A stretch of 47,675 nt of DNA, taken from Lenisia limosa. Its lineage: Eukaryota; Breviatea. Both the position numbers and the translations under genes were made by a program. Positions 33,100-44,600 of the stretch are shown here, in pieces. The notes beneath the pieces are model-generated. The model had not been told where the DNA came from, ran no database searches, and saw only the letters and a program-made list of their open reading frames with translations. Numbering within the stretch: the stretch's first letter is position 1; each line of letters begins with the position of its first letter. The stretch spans positions 1 through 47,675 of the forward strand of contig LPNZ01009329.1 of the NCBI GenBank assembly GCA_001655205.1, in the 5' to 3' direction.

Positions 33100-36000
33100 C
33101 TAGAGGGGCAAAGTCTGAATGATACCTGCTATTGAGCCCACCAAAAGCCCACTTCTATGAGGGAGAAACGCGATAGTTTGGATACCAGGGTTGTGGACCT
33201 ATAAGGTGAGAATCAAATCATAGAAGAAGCATATGATCTACATATCATATACAAATGATATGATAATATATTATCTTATCTCATACATATCGATATATCA
33301 TATGATACATCGAACCATTTATAAGGTTGTGTCCCTAAAAAAAACATTTACTAATTAACAGACCTTTAGTTCCCTGATACAATCGCCAGTCTCAGTCAAA
33401 TAGACGTACACGGAGTTGTCGAAACACGCGACTGCATAAAGCTGTCCATTGTCGCTGATTGCAACAGTGTTGGCCTTGGATGGTGAAAACAGAGGGAAAT
33501 GCGAGAGCCTTGAACGAAATGAACGTGAAAACAACACCAGGACCCACCCAGGAAGCAAGGTTTGTGTGGGCCATGATGTGCTTGGCCGTTTTTCCGTCCC
33601 AGGTCTGGACTTTCCGGTCCCTTCCTACTGACACCACCAAGCCGTCTCGACCAACAGCCACGTCTAATCGATATGATAGAAAGTTAAGAAATTCAACGGT
33701 TCAACTTGCCCTGGCAAACCAAGAATGAAACCGTCATGCGCTTTGACCACCTGGAGGGGATGTGTGTTCTGAAGGATGAGGTTAAGGATGCCTAATTAAT
33801 GATAAATGAATGAATATTTGGAGGAAAGAGAAAAATGCATCTTAAAAGACAACTGTGGTCATCAAAATGATAGATCCATACGATCTAAAGATCTATGCCA
33901 ACCTCAGGATCGGTTACATCCCAATAACGCAAAGTACCGTCAAGACCGGCGGAAAGCAGTCGCCTACCAGAGGGGAGGAACTTCACACACTGTGGAAATG
34001 TAAATTTTGCATATTTGGAGAATATTACCCAAGAGAGTCTAAATTCCGTTACCCTATACAAGCCCATCACCTTAACCCAATTGTCATGACCCTTGAGAAC
34101 TGAAACGCAAATCCCAGTTTCGATTTCCCAAATCTGTGGTGTCAAAAACGAAAAACACAAGAATGTGAACGTTTCTTCCTTAACATAAGACTTTCGTTAT
34201 CTCCGACCAACACACCCGAATGGTCCTATCCATTGAGCACGTAGCAAGGTAGCCATTGTCTGGTGACACGTCACAAGACATTATGCTGTCTTCATGGCCT
34301 CTCAGCGTTTGCAAGACTTCTCCTGCAGATAAGTTAAGACACGTTCAATGAGATAAATGATCTTCAATGAGGAAGCCATCACAAGGCTCTTGCCCACAAT
34401 ACCAGTTTTTGCATTCCAGATGAGGGCAGTTTGGTCAAAAGATGCAGTGATCACTTTGGTCTCTTCACAGGCAAAACAAGCAGTCTAGTTGAATAACTAA
34501 GTAAACCATATAGAAAACGCTTTTGCTCTGAAACCCACAAACAACAACAATGGACATGTGTTCATGGAACTGGGCCAATTTTTGCTTATCTGAGAAAATT
34601 TAGGAATGGAATCAAATGAAGAAAAACCTACTTCTGATATCATAGATACAGGCAACTCGGTCGTATCCGGAGGTCAAAATCAGGTTGGGATTAATTGAGG
34701 AGAATTTGATCGATTTTATTCCGTGGGGGTGAGCCATGAAGGATCGTGGGAAAATGAAAATATCACTTGAAGCGAAAAGGGCATCTGTGACTCTTATTTT
34801 GAGTACCACCTGTCGATGTGGTCGATGTTGTCGGCCCTGATAAGTAAGTTAAAAGCAAGTTATGTGAGGTACTAGTGCCCCTATAATTACTTCTTCACTC
34901 ATCATCACACATTTATTGAGAATATGAGAATACTAAATTACCTTCGATATTCCTCTCAAGGACTTCTTGAAGACATTCTCTGGAAAATTTAAAATAATAT
35001 AACAGAGACTAATAACATATTATGTTAATCAGCCAATCATAACCTTCAAAGAAATCAGGAGCAAAGTCCAGAGCCTTTTCAAAAAGTGGCAGGGTTGCAT
35101 GAATGAAAGAGGAGGCTTGATTGTGCATAGAGGTAGCATACTGAAGGTATATTGACTAAATTGTTAACACAGGGTATGAGCAGATGATGCCCACTTTATC
35201 TGACACAAGCTCGGCAATAGCTAACAGAGTTATAATTGTAATTTGGACCAGGATGATATGGTCGAGAATAGACTCCAACAATAAAATGGAGCGAATCTAG
35301 AAAAAGATTAGATATTTTATGGTCTTCCAAAATAAGGAATGTGAATGAACAAACAATCTTCCGAAAAAAGAGGGTTATACCAACCTTTTCTTGATCGGAT
35401 GACAAGTGCACAGCAGTTGCATTTGCTGATTGGGTTATGGAACTCCCGTTGGATTCAGAAAAACCACCACTCACTTTTTTCAGAGAATGTGATACCTTTT
35501 CTATGAGACCCAACTGTTGGTTGAGAAAGGGACATCTAAGCAGTCATAACAGCTTGGTGATTGGACGGTTTCACGGCAGAACGTCAATATTATTCAGATC
35601 ATACAGTATACTCTAGTATTACGATTGTTGATAATTAGGAACAGTTGCATTACCTCATCACTGGAAGTTTCAGATACAGCTGAATGCGTATGCGCAGTCT
35701 AAAGAGAAAAGGATAAACAACGACGGAAATAAATCAAGGAGAGAAAGTCCTACCAGGTTGCCCGATATGGAGTGGTGCTTGAGTCCGAAAACGCTCTCGG
35801 GTGTGCGATATCCGCTTGTTGGTGTACCCCTAATTGTTACAGTAAAAAAAAGAAGTCTCGAATGATTGCCAGTAAGGCAACCTGTACTACTCAAAACTGC
35901 CACATTTCCCCAACCCACCTTGGAGATCTTCCCGTTAGTTTGTGCTCTTTGTCCTCAGGCCGGACTTTGTCCATCTGCAAAAGGTTAAACAGTAATCATG

Positions 36001-37129
36001 GAGCACTCAATGATCTCAGTACTTTTTTTCATTGTATTTGACCCCCATTGACCTGTCGTCTTTCAATCATTGCGTCAAGCTGGTTGGTAATCTTTTTGAG
36101 ACCACTCAACGCTATTCCATGGCAAGACTCCAAAATGGGGATCAGCTAAAGGGTTAATCTCTGTTCAGAAATATTGGACGCCGCCAAGAAATAATGCCAA
36201 GAAATACCTGCTGAATGTTCCTGTGGATATTTGAGTCAGGGTTGTTGACATGCTGTTTGAACGTAGCGCCCATCCTAACTTCTCTTTTGCTGTGGTAATG
36301 AGAGACAACTGTATCCCCCCCCTTTAAAAATTTGTGAAAAAAACCGTTGATGAACAACAGACCATAAATGTATATATCTATCGATATATATGTGGTTTAT
36401 CCTTCAAAGCCCACCCATTTTGGAGCCATAAGTGTAGACTGTCAACAACATCTGTGAAGGTAGCAACAATATCGCTTTTCAAAAGGGCCTTATGGCCCAA
36501 AACTTGAAACCTGCAATGTTAATATGGCAAACATCAATGTTTTTTAAAAAATCATATCACTTTTTGAATCATTTTCACACGTGTGAACCATCATTTTCCA
36601 CGCAGTGATATGATACTTCATATCCACTCGTATGATAATTGCCCGACAAGTATCAATGATACTCTGATACACTCGGGGTGAACCCTCGTGTTATCTTCTT
36701 TCATCATTTCGACTCGAAAGTCGGTATATGATTATATCACTAGTGGATATGGGTTAAAATTCTTCAGAATAAAAAAAAAAAGCCGAACTTGCTCACGAGC
36801 TATCCTCCAAAGACACCATTCTGAAGAGGTTTGTCAACGACGGTGGCATGGCCGTTTGGGCAAGGTCACTGAGAACATTGAAGTGTTTCAAAATAGTGTA
36901 GGAGTTCGGCCCAACCACTAGAGAATCAGAGCTGGAGTGCACAGAGTGTAAGGCAAATGATTGGGTGAATAAATATTATACTATAATCCAATATCTCTAA
37001 AAAGCGTGATGGTGATACATCCTTATTGTTTTATTTCTAATATATAGAATCAGAGCTATCACATATTAGATTCAAACCATGAGGCGGATGTGAAGCAGCA
37101 TTTGCTGGGTCTGGCTTTGCCTCTTCCAT
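33100..37129 (-). CDS. Helical-N-terminus WD40-repeat protein
   Basis: The ATG at 37129 begins MEEAKPDPANAASHPPH, which joins in phase to NSYTILKHFNVLSDLAQTAM (36.85 kb). Then come SDIVATFTDVVDSLHLWLQN (36.45 kb), MGATFKQHVNNPDSNIHRNI (36.25 kb) and ALSGLKKITNQLDAMIERRQ (36.08 kb), all helical. A Ser-rich linker follows, then RSILLLESILDHIILVQITI (35.25 kb) and SFIHATLPLFEKALDFAPDF (35.1 kb). From 34.85 kb the protein is WD40 blades: HGIKSIKFSSINPNLILTSG with YDIR, VITASFDQTALIWNAKTG, LRGHEDSIMSCDVSPDNGYL with DRTIR, IWEIETGICVSVLKGHDNW, FLPSGRRLLSAGLDGTLRYW, GRDGLVVSVGRDRKVQTWDG and ISDNGQLYAVACFDNSVYVY. It ends GIIQTLPL then TAG at 33100-33102. Seven to eight blades fit one propeller. I cannot assign the family from the N-terminal part. 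A role as a protein-interaction scaffold is typical of WD40 proteins. The start could be further upstream (see 37285-37518). Confidence 0.8.
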
Positions 37130-37284
37130 TCTAATTTTAATGTCAGCTTGAATAGACACGGTTACATTGTTACAACTGATTGATTTGTTTTGGCAACTTC
37201 CACCACTTCAACCTTGCTAAAAAAAATATCCAAATGTGTATGCACCAAGTATGCACTCTCTCGCACTCTCGTTATGTAGTAACT

Positions 37285-37518
37285 ATAGATGTTATCACAG
37301 AAAAAGTCTGGAAAAAGTGCCATTGGAGGAGTGAGAAGGGCCCATAGAGCACGCACGGCGGCGGCAACTTTTTGTGATAGTGGTGATGGTGTCCCAACTT
37401 GGTCCACCAGAAAGGCTAAAGAAAGAAAGAAACAAATAAACATAACATAAGCGAATAAAACGGGCCGAAAAGAAGCAAAACCACTAAAAATTCCATTATG
37501 AATACAGGAGGAGAGCAA
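37285..37518 (-). other. Possible extra 5' exon of the WD40 gene
   Basis: The minus strand reads LVDQVGTPSPLSQKVAAAVR then ALWALLTPPMALFPDFF after an acceptor-like TTTCTTTCTTTAG, with an in-frame ATG at 37518. It looks like protein but has no proven splice partner, and its ATG overlaps the first exon of the plus-strand fibrinogen-like gene (37498). The exon holding MEEAKPDP is preceded by in-frame ADIKIR after an AG, so the true start may be upstream. Confidence 0.35.
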
Positions 37519-39856
37519 GGGAGAGCACTGCTGTTCATCCCCTTCTTTTTAATAGTATTAATGACTAGCGGCAGCTTTGGATATGTGATGCAGAACCCAA
37601 GCGGGGCAACCTCCTTCAGCAACATCGTAAGTGCTAGGGTTAGAAATATATACAAGTTTTTTTTCGCAAGTGTCAAACTTTTTATTGATCTTTCTAATGC
37701 CTGGCTAGGATATCCCTCTCTTGACGGAAGTGGAGCAGAGATTGACTGATTTGGAGGCCACTGTACAGGAAATACAGGACAGTTGGGGGGGGGGGGNNNN
37801 NNNNNNNNNNNNNNNNNNNNNNNNNNNNNNNNNNNNNNNNNNNNNNNNNNNNNNNNNNNNNNNNNNNNTTAGCGAGTCATCGCCGAAATTTGACTCGACC
37901 AGAAATCTGATATTTTAGACACGCTGATCTCTTGTCAGACTATCCATGCCAGTAACCCTCTTTTACCGTCTGGTAACTACACGTGAGTTCCAGAGTGTCG
38001 ACGAATTTTTCGTGGTTGCATAGTCTGTATTTCAAAAACTAACTTTTTTTTTTTAATTGTTCATAAAAACGCCACTTATCAGCCATCTCGTCTAGTATAT
38101 TTAAAAAAGTGATAAAAGTGGCGTTTTTAATAAAAAGATTTTAAGAATATGCCGTTTTTCCAAATGCAGACCTTTTTAAAACAATGCCACTCCGTATAAA
38201 TCATATATCGTATCATCATAAATTGTTTCCAAAGTCTTTCTTACACACTTCAGTCTTACCTCAGGCCATGAAGTGTTTTGTGAAATGACTATGGAGGGTG
38301 GAGGCTGGACCCTGAGTAAGAGGGTGCGGAAATTGAGGAATAACAACGTATTATGATATGTTCGATTTGAAAAACTCAAATTACGTGATATTCAAGGACT
38401 TGATGAGTTTTGAACCTTATATCTGACCTATCTTATCACTCCTTTGCAATGACTTTTTTTTTTTTTATGTTATTAGTGTTTGCCTTGGGAAGCGGTACAA
38501 CTATGACTACAGGATTGTGGGGGGGGGGGGGTNNNNNNNNNNNNNNNNNNNNNNNNNNNNNNNNNNNNNNNNNNNNNNNNNNNNNNNNNNNNNNNNNNNN
38601 NNNNNNNNNNNNNNNATATGTGATCATATGTTGTATATGATCCACATTAAATTAAAATTTTGGGCTTCCTTAATGTCTCAAAAAAGACTGAATTATCGAT
38701 AAATCCTCGATAAATATCGATTTTTCCATGGTCTTTTTCGGACCGGAAGCCCAAGATACAAAAAAGTAAAAATGGATACCATAAAGACTTATTATTCTGT
38801 GGTACCCGCGCTCTATTACGCCTCTCTTCAAGCAATAAGAAATGATCAATATTTGCCTCAACAGTTGATTCCCATTGCCTCTCTCTGATCGTTCCAGCCA
38901 TATGCCAAACTATCCCTCTGGCCACAATGCTGCTGAATTGCTCAATGTCGGACCGACTGCCACCGTCCCTGAAACTCTGCAAAGTGGGGTATTTTGAAAA
39001 TCGCAGCTTGTTTTTAAATAGGTTAAAATTGACTCGCTCATCATTGGATTTTCTCACGTTGTAGGCGTGCAGTCTGAAGCATTATTCCAACAAGGCTACT
39101 TCAGAGAGTACCTTGTTTTCATTGGCCAAGGAGTGTTTTGGCTGACATTTGCGTGAGTGGAACTTGTCTTCTTTATCACTCTGGTTGTCGTGTCACAAAA
39201 ATCTGAATTTTCAGGGAGAACTCTTTAATAAACTCTACAATATTCTATGTTGCTCTGCTAAAACTGTTCAGAGAGCCAACTTGTGACCCATACAAGTTTG
39301 TTTATAACAGTGTCTATGCTGGAACTTGTAAACCAATTGTCAAACTGCATCTTGAGGTCGAAGCTTCTGAAAAGGTTTGGTAAAACTCAATACGCCCATT
39401 ACAACTCATGATGATACTATTATAGTATGTGTGAGTATGATATCTTTTATGTTTTTTACGCTCTCAGAGGAGAGCACACATTTGGACCGACACTGATAAC
39501 GAGTTTAACGGGGGAAGACCGGTAGACTGCTTCACAAGTGGCAACTGTGCCTATATTCCTGGTATGGCGACATTGCTGCAAGAGGGTGGTGAAAAAATGG
39601 TTTCAGCCATTTGAAGCATGCTATTCTTTTTGGTAAAAATTTTAGAGCCATTTACATATTTACATCTTTGAGCCTTTTCCAAATATTTAAGGCCTTTCTG
39701 ACAGCATATTAACTATGCTCCCAATATTTATTTATTGAGCTTTTTCCCAGCATCTTCTGACTGTTTCTAGACGATGTTACCAGTGGATTCCAATGGGCGC
39801 ATTCTACCCTTGAAAGTGAAGGTTCAAGCGGCGCTGGATGTATGTGGGAACAGTAA
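37498..39856 (+). CDS. Secreted fibrinogen-like domain protein
   Basis: Exon 1 (37498-37626) encodes a signal peptide, with core RALLFIPFFLIVLMTSGSFG. Exon 2 (37710-37786) gives a short coiled coil, LTEVEQRLTDLEATVQEIQD. Then TLISCQTIHASNPLLPSGNY (37.92-37.98 kb) and TSGHEVFCEMTMEGGGWTL (38.25-38.31 kb) are the diagnostic fibrinogen/FReD opening: S-C-x-x-I, P-S-G-x-Y, then V-x-C-E-M, G-G-G-W-T-L. The rest is diverged: NYPSGHNAAELLNVGPTATV (38.92 kb), ALFQQGYFREYLVFIGQGVF (39.1 kb), KLFREPTCDPYKFVYNSVYA (39.28 kb), HIWTDTDNEFNGGRPVDCFT (39.5 kb) and CMWEQ before TAA at 39854-39856. Even Cys spacing suggests disulfides, so secretion or surface display is likely. A lectin-like role is usual for the family and is inferred here. 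Gaps at 37797 and 38533 hide parts. Confidence 0.75.
38065..38128. repeat. Intronic inverted repeat
   Basis: AAAAACGCCACTTATCA (38065-38081) and TGATAAAAGTGGCGTTTTT (38110-38128) are inverted, with a 2-nt insertion in the right arm and a 28-nt loop. It lies in the intron between the two fibrinogen-domain exons. Confidence 0.75.
38661..38753. mobile_element. Foldback (MITE-like) element, copy 6
   Basis: This is the best-paired copy: TGGGCTTCCTTAATGTCTCA at the left and TTTTTCGGACCGGAAGCCCA at the right, with AAAAGACTGA...GGTCTTTTT as the inner arms and a core of ATCGATAAATCCTCGATAAA. It is intronic in the fibrinogen-like gene. Confidence 0.8.
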
Positions 39857-40179
39857 TAAATCGGGAGGCAGAACGAAGAATGCTAATATTTTTTATTTTC
39901 TGTGGATCGAATAAATATTATTTTGAAGCAGTCGTTAAAATTTGAAAGTTCGTACCATAATGATTTAATTCCCATCTGATTAAACCTTGCCTTACTTTCT
40001 AGTTGACGGAGTGAATCCGCATCACTCGCTCATTTATATGCGTTAGGTTGCCATTCAGTTTACAAAAATGTCTTCTTAGAACGAACAATCTTTATCTGTT
40101 CTGGCCTTCCACATCTAATATCGAAGCCTACGTGAACTTTCATATCATTTTACATTCCATGAAAGAGAAATAAATACCT
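39857..40179. other. Convergent intergenic region
   Basis: This 323-bp region lies between the stops of the fibrinogen-like gene and the LAMTOR2-like gene. AATAAA-type words occur at about 39855 and 39909, close enough to act as polyadenylation signals of the plus-strand gene. I see nothing else in it. Confidence 0.45.
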
Positions 40180-41281
40180 CTACTGGTTGACGATATCGTG
40201 GAGCATGGGCTGGAGAACCTGTGCTAATGCCTCAGCCTAAATGACGTGACTCGTAACAATCAAAAATTGAAAAGGGTATCATATTACAAAGACACTCCAT
40301 CAATTATCATTATGTATTATACACATGTTGAAATGTAGAGGGGAGGGGGGGGGGGACTTAGCCCCNNNNNNNNNNNNNNNNNNNNNNNNNNNNNNNNNNN
40401 NNNNNNNNNNNNNNNATGATGAGGCAGTGAGAATCATGAGGAAGGTTTCAATCGGAGAAACCAGGATTTGGATATCCTAATTATGTGACGCAATTAATCA
40501 TCAAAAAAAAATAAGGGGGGGTCAGTTAGAATCTAAAAAAGGGATTCATGCAAGCTTTAGGGCTTTTTATATCATGTGAAAATTATTTATGATAACAAAG
40601 AACCCGGCTCAAAAACTGTGCGTTGAGACCCTGAAATTCACAGAATAAAGGGATAAAATGGAAAAATTATGAGAGAGAAAAAGAAGCTCAAAATCAAATC
40701 CGTTAGCTAGAAATACATGAGCACTGCATCCTATCACTCCAGGCAAATATTTAGAAAAAGAATAAAGTGAAGGGTTTAATATACTCCACAACAACAAAAG
40801 AAGACTCATTTTCACTACATTCTTCCCTCACATCGTTTTAGAGTAGATAGATTTGAAAGAATCTTTCAAGCCAGCAAACTGTATTATTGATGAACATGCT
40901 CATGAGGTTAAGAGGCCCATCTTTTACCATAGAGGCAAAGCTTGAGGCTGATAATGCTGCAATAGCCTACAGGTGGTAAGGCACTCAGAAATACACGCCA
41001 TAATTACAAACGAAGGGTTAAGAAGAGTGGGCATCTTCCCAATTCGCAAATAATCCTTACATTTTCATTATGACATTCTCCCGCAGAGCCGATTATTGAA
41101 CCTTGCTCTGTAACCACCCTGGAACAATCACATAATGTCAGAGACTCACATTATCACAATTAAAAAAGAGATTCACAGCCCTCACTCACATGATCGTCCT
41201 ACAGCCATCTCCAACTGCCTTGGCTAGAACGCCTGAAAGCTTCCCTGGTGTAAAAAGAACCTGATCTTGGCTATCTTCCAT
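40180..41281 (-). CDS. Roadblock/LC7 family protein, LAMTOR2-like
   Basis: The ATG at 41281 begins MEDSQDQVLFTPGKLSGVLA. The next exon (about 41060-41120) reads VVTEQGSIIGSAGECHNEN, then AIAALSASSFASM (40.94 kb), a possible exon GLNAQFLSRV (40.61 kb), DIQILVSPIETFLMILTASS (40.42-40.48 kb), an N gap, and the end EALAQVLQPMLHDIVNQ then TAG at 40180-40182. The order matches LAMTOR2 (p14): G-x-x-x-x-L-L-N-x-E-G-S-L-L-A-x-S-G, then A-A-I-A-x-x-I-W, an I-L-x-D strand, and a closing helix with A-x-A-L-V-Q-x-L. LAMTOR2 is a Ragulator subunit that anchors Rag GTPases and mTORC1 at the lysosome. One middle exon is lost in the gap (40366-40415). The small size (about 110-130 aa) fits. Another Roadblock paralogue cannot be excluded. 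Confidence 0.75.
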
Positions 41282-41605
41282 TATAAATAGGCGTCAGGGA
41301 GTGAGGGAACAGAGTTATCAAGAGGAAGGGGGAGATGGAACTGAAAACTGATAGTCGCGAGCGTTGCTGAAAAAAAACAACACAAATTGACAAAATATGA
41401 CAAATTGTGCTTGAGAGAGGGCAGGGAGGAGAGAAGGGAGAGAAGGAGATGATTCGAAGGAGAGGAGACATTTAAAAGGAGTCTAAAATCGTAAAACACC
41501 CTGATGACGGAAATGTCCTTTAAACCTTTTATTTTCTGATTTGATGGTTGGAAAACAGTTAATCTGATTTAGTAAGATAAATTATACCAAAAAGTAGTCT
41601 TTAAA
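41282..41605. promoter_or_regulatory. Shared upstream region of two divergent genes
   Basis: These 324 bp separate the start codons of the LAMTOR2-like gene (minus) and the HORMA gene (plus). It contains a purine-rich tract GAGGGCAGGGAGGAGAGAAG (about 41415-41465). No classic promoter motif is evident. Confidence 0.5.
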
Positions 41606-44600
41606 ATGTCTACAGCAGTCGCACAGAAAGTGCGAACGGTAAGCAAGCCCCCTTTCTCCATTCTCATCCTTTAATTAATTATACAATAATATATTATCGA
41701 ATATAAAGGGCTGCGCTGATAATGGCTTGTTCGTTTGTCTGATCTTGACAGGTTCAGCAGCTTCCCACCAAAATGGAGTCTCTGGCATTCCTGAGAAATC
41801 TCGTTACAATTTCGTTAAGTGAACTTGCCTATATTAGAGGCATATTTCCTGAAGATTCTTTTAGACCGAAGAAGTGCTCAGGTAGGAGGAAGGGGGTGTT
41901 TTGGTGAATTGAACAGCGATATCAATCAATCTGTCAATTTGACAAACATAGGTCTGGAAATTCAAGAAATTTTGAGGGACGTGAATGATGAGACCAGGAA
42001 CTTTGTGCAATGGATTGAAGGGATCCATGATGCTCTCAACAAACATTATGTAAGAACCTATCATTATTATTCACTGGTTAGCTTCGACAAGTGGTATTTA
42101 TTATCCAAAGCGACCCCGAGGATATTCGTTCCGTCCTTGAAACATGGTCATGTAGGAAGGGTTTTTGTAAAACAAGGGACTCTTCTCACAATTTTAGTTT
42201 CATTTGCCTATTCAAACGGCGAAACTGAAGTTACTTTCTCACAACCAAATGGACAACAGTGTAAATTCAAGTACGCCTTGAGCTTTAGTTTGATATATCA
42301 ACTCACTTGTGTGGTTCAACTTCACTTCTGACGTGATAGACCGCAAAGCAAACAAGACCTTGCCGACTCCACTCAGCAAATGATGGACACTCTTATGATG
42401 ATGCAAAAGGAACTTGCTGACTTGCCAGGTGGGATGATATATATATGTTGTAATTACTAGTAATCTGTTGATTACGTTGAAGTTAATTATTGTAGAGGAA
42501 CGCTTTTTGTCTATTCAGCTTTACTACTATGATGACATTACGCCTGAGGACTATGAACCTCCAAACTTCCAATCTTCAAGTGGAACTGTACTTCCTGGAT
42601 TTGATGAAAGAGTGGGAATTGTAATCGTTTTCTTTTAAGTTAACTTTTGGTTTATTTGGAGATGTTCATACCATTACATTGTAGCCAATTGAAGCCAATG
42701 TCGCAAGAATCGATACCAAGGACCACCATTTGAGCCTCAAAGTCTGCAGTCACCCCAGTCTAGTCTCAAATGTTGGTTCTGATACAAAATGAAAACAGTT
42801 GATAATACATGTGTGTTACTTAAAGTTGAATCACCACCCCTGGCTATGGCGTCAGCTTTAATGTTGCCATTATAATTCAGTCCTTGTTTGAAGCTGCGAA
42901 CTTCTCGAGCAACCAACAACTAAAGACAAAAGGAAAAAAGTTGGTTATTGTGTGTTTGATGATCTCTTCAGGGGCAAGAGACCTCAAACTAAAGAAAAGA
43001 ACACATTTCAAATGGTAACAGATGAGAGAGTAAGTAAAGAAGAGACCATGTCATTATTTTCAGAAAAAAGGAGATATCTTCACTGCCTCTGAATTTGACA
43101 TTCCTTTTGACTTCTCTGATGCCGTTTGCGGGTTTCATTTTGAGAACAGAATTATTGGAGTAATACAGTCATCTTGTATTTGTTGCTTATGATATTTAGT
43201 CCAAGACCTTCAAGATCCCTAAACGTCGACCAGTTATCCAAAAAGCTGTGGTCAAAACCAAACCTGATGTTCGTTGTTGTTGTCTATAATATGATAACTT
43301 ATATGCTTAGACCCCAATTTCTCGAAAATCTGACACTGTCAAACAAAGCTCCCCTCCTCAGGCAACAACCTACCCAATGATTCCTTCAACTCCTGACTTG
43401 GACTTGGAAAACAGGTAATATATGGATTAGAATTCGAATAATTCCTACCCATTTTGATATCTAACTTGTATAGAGCCAAAGCAATTGAGTCATTTGCGCC
43501 ATCACCCAAAACCAACGTTACAAATCGCTTGACATGTTCCCCTTCCCCTGGGCCTCCTGCTCCTGGTAGGTAAAAATCGTCTTGCCAATAAGAAGTCCTT
43601 TGTAGTAAAATAGACAAATGTAATCACATCCATAATATGCTCTTATTTAACTTTGCTGTGAAAGTGTTTATATTTGACAATACAGTTGTGGAAGTGGTGG
43701 ATCTTTCTGAAAGTGATGAATCTGACTTTGAAACGAAAGACCCTGCTGATAAACACCAAGCGAGTGTTCAAGGTAAATATTGTGAAAATTTCATAATCTA
43801 TTGTATAAGATCCAATACTTACATGATTACCAGAGTAATGCTCAAATGTAATGTGTTGATTGCGAATAAACATCATCATTTAGAATACACACAACAAGTG
43901 ACACAAAAGAAGTTAGTCTCACCCGAAACTCCCAAACAAGCCCCAGTTAAGAGAAAAAGAGGTCGACCAGCGCTTGGAAAGGAGAACTCAGCAAACACTC
44001 CCAAAGACTCTTTTGCCAAGAAGAAAAGAGGAAGACCCGTGAAACAAAAGTCAAATCAAGAAAGCAAGAAAGTGGAACCTCAGAAATCACCAGAGAAAAC
44101 AGCTGTTTCTCTCTCCACATCAAAAATGAAACCACCATCAGTCATCAACATTGCGTCAAGAATCAAGAAGTCACCTGTGAAGTCCATCAAAATGGACACC
44201 AAAATTGAGCAAATTACCAGTCTAAAACCAGCCTCCCTCGTCATTCCTTCATGTACCAAAATGCCAGCTCTTATTGCCTGGCTTGAAAGCCATCACATCC
44301 ACGCTAACCGAATCATGAAGTCAAAATGTAAGCGTAATTGATTAACTTAAGGCATTGTACCCATTTACGATTGACCATTTGACCCATTCAGTGAAAAACC
44401 AAGGAAGTGACTCGTTCTTGGAAACTCTTGTAAAACACCCCCTCAATATTGAGATTCCACATGCACTCTCAAAATTGAAGGCCATGGGTGCCATCAGTGT
44501 TATCACACAAGCGTTGAGAAATGCTGCTGAAAAGAAAGGTTGGTTTTGTGAGTTTCACCCATCTTTACATTTCAGGTGATATCGGGGCAGTCCAAATAGA

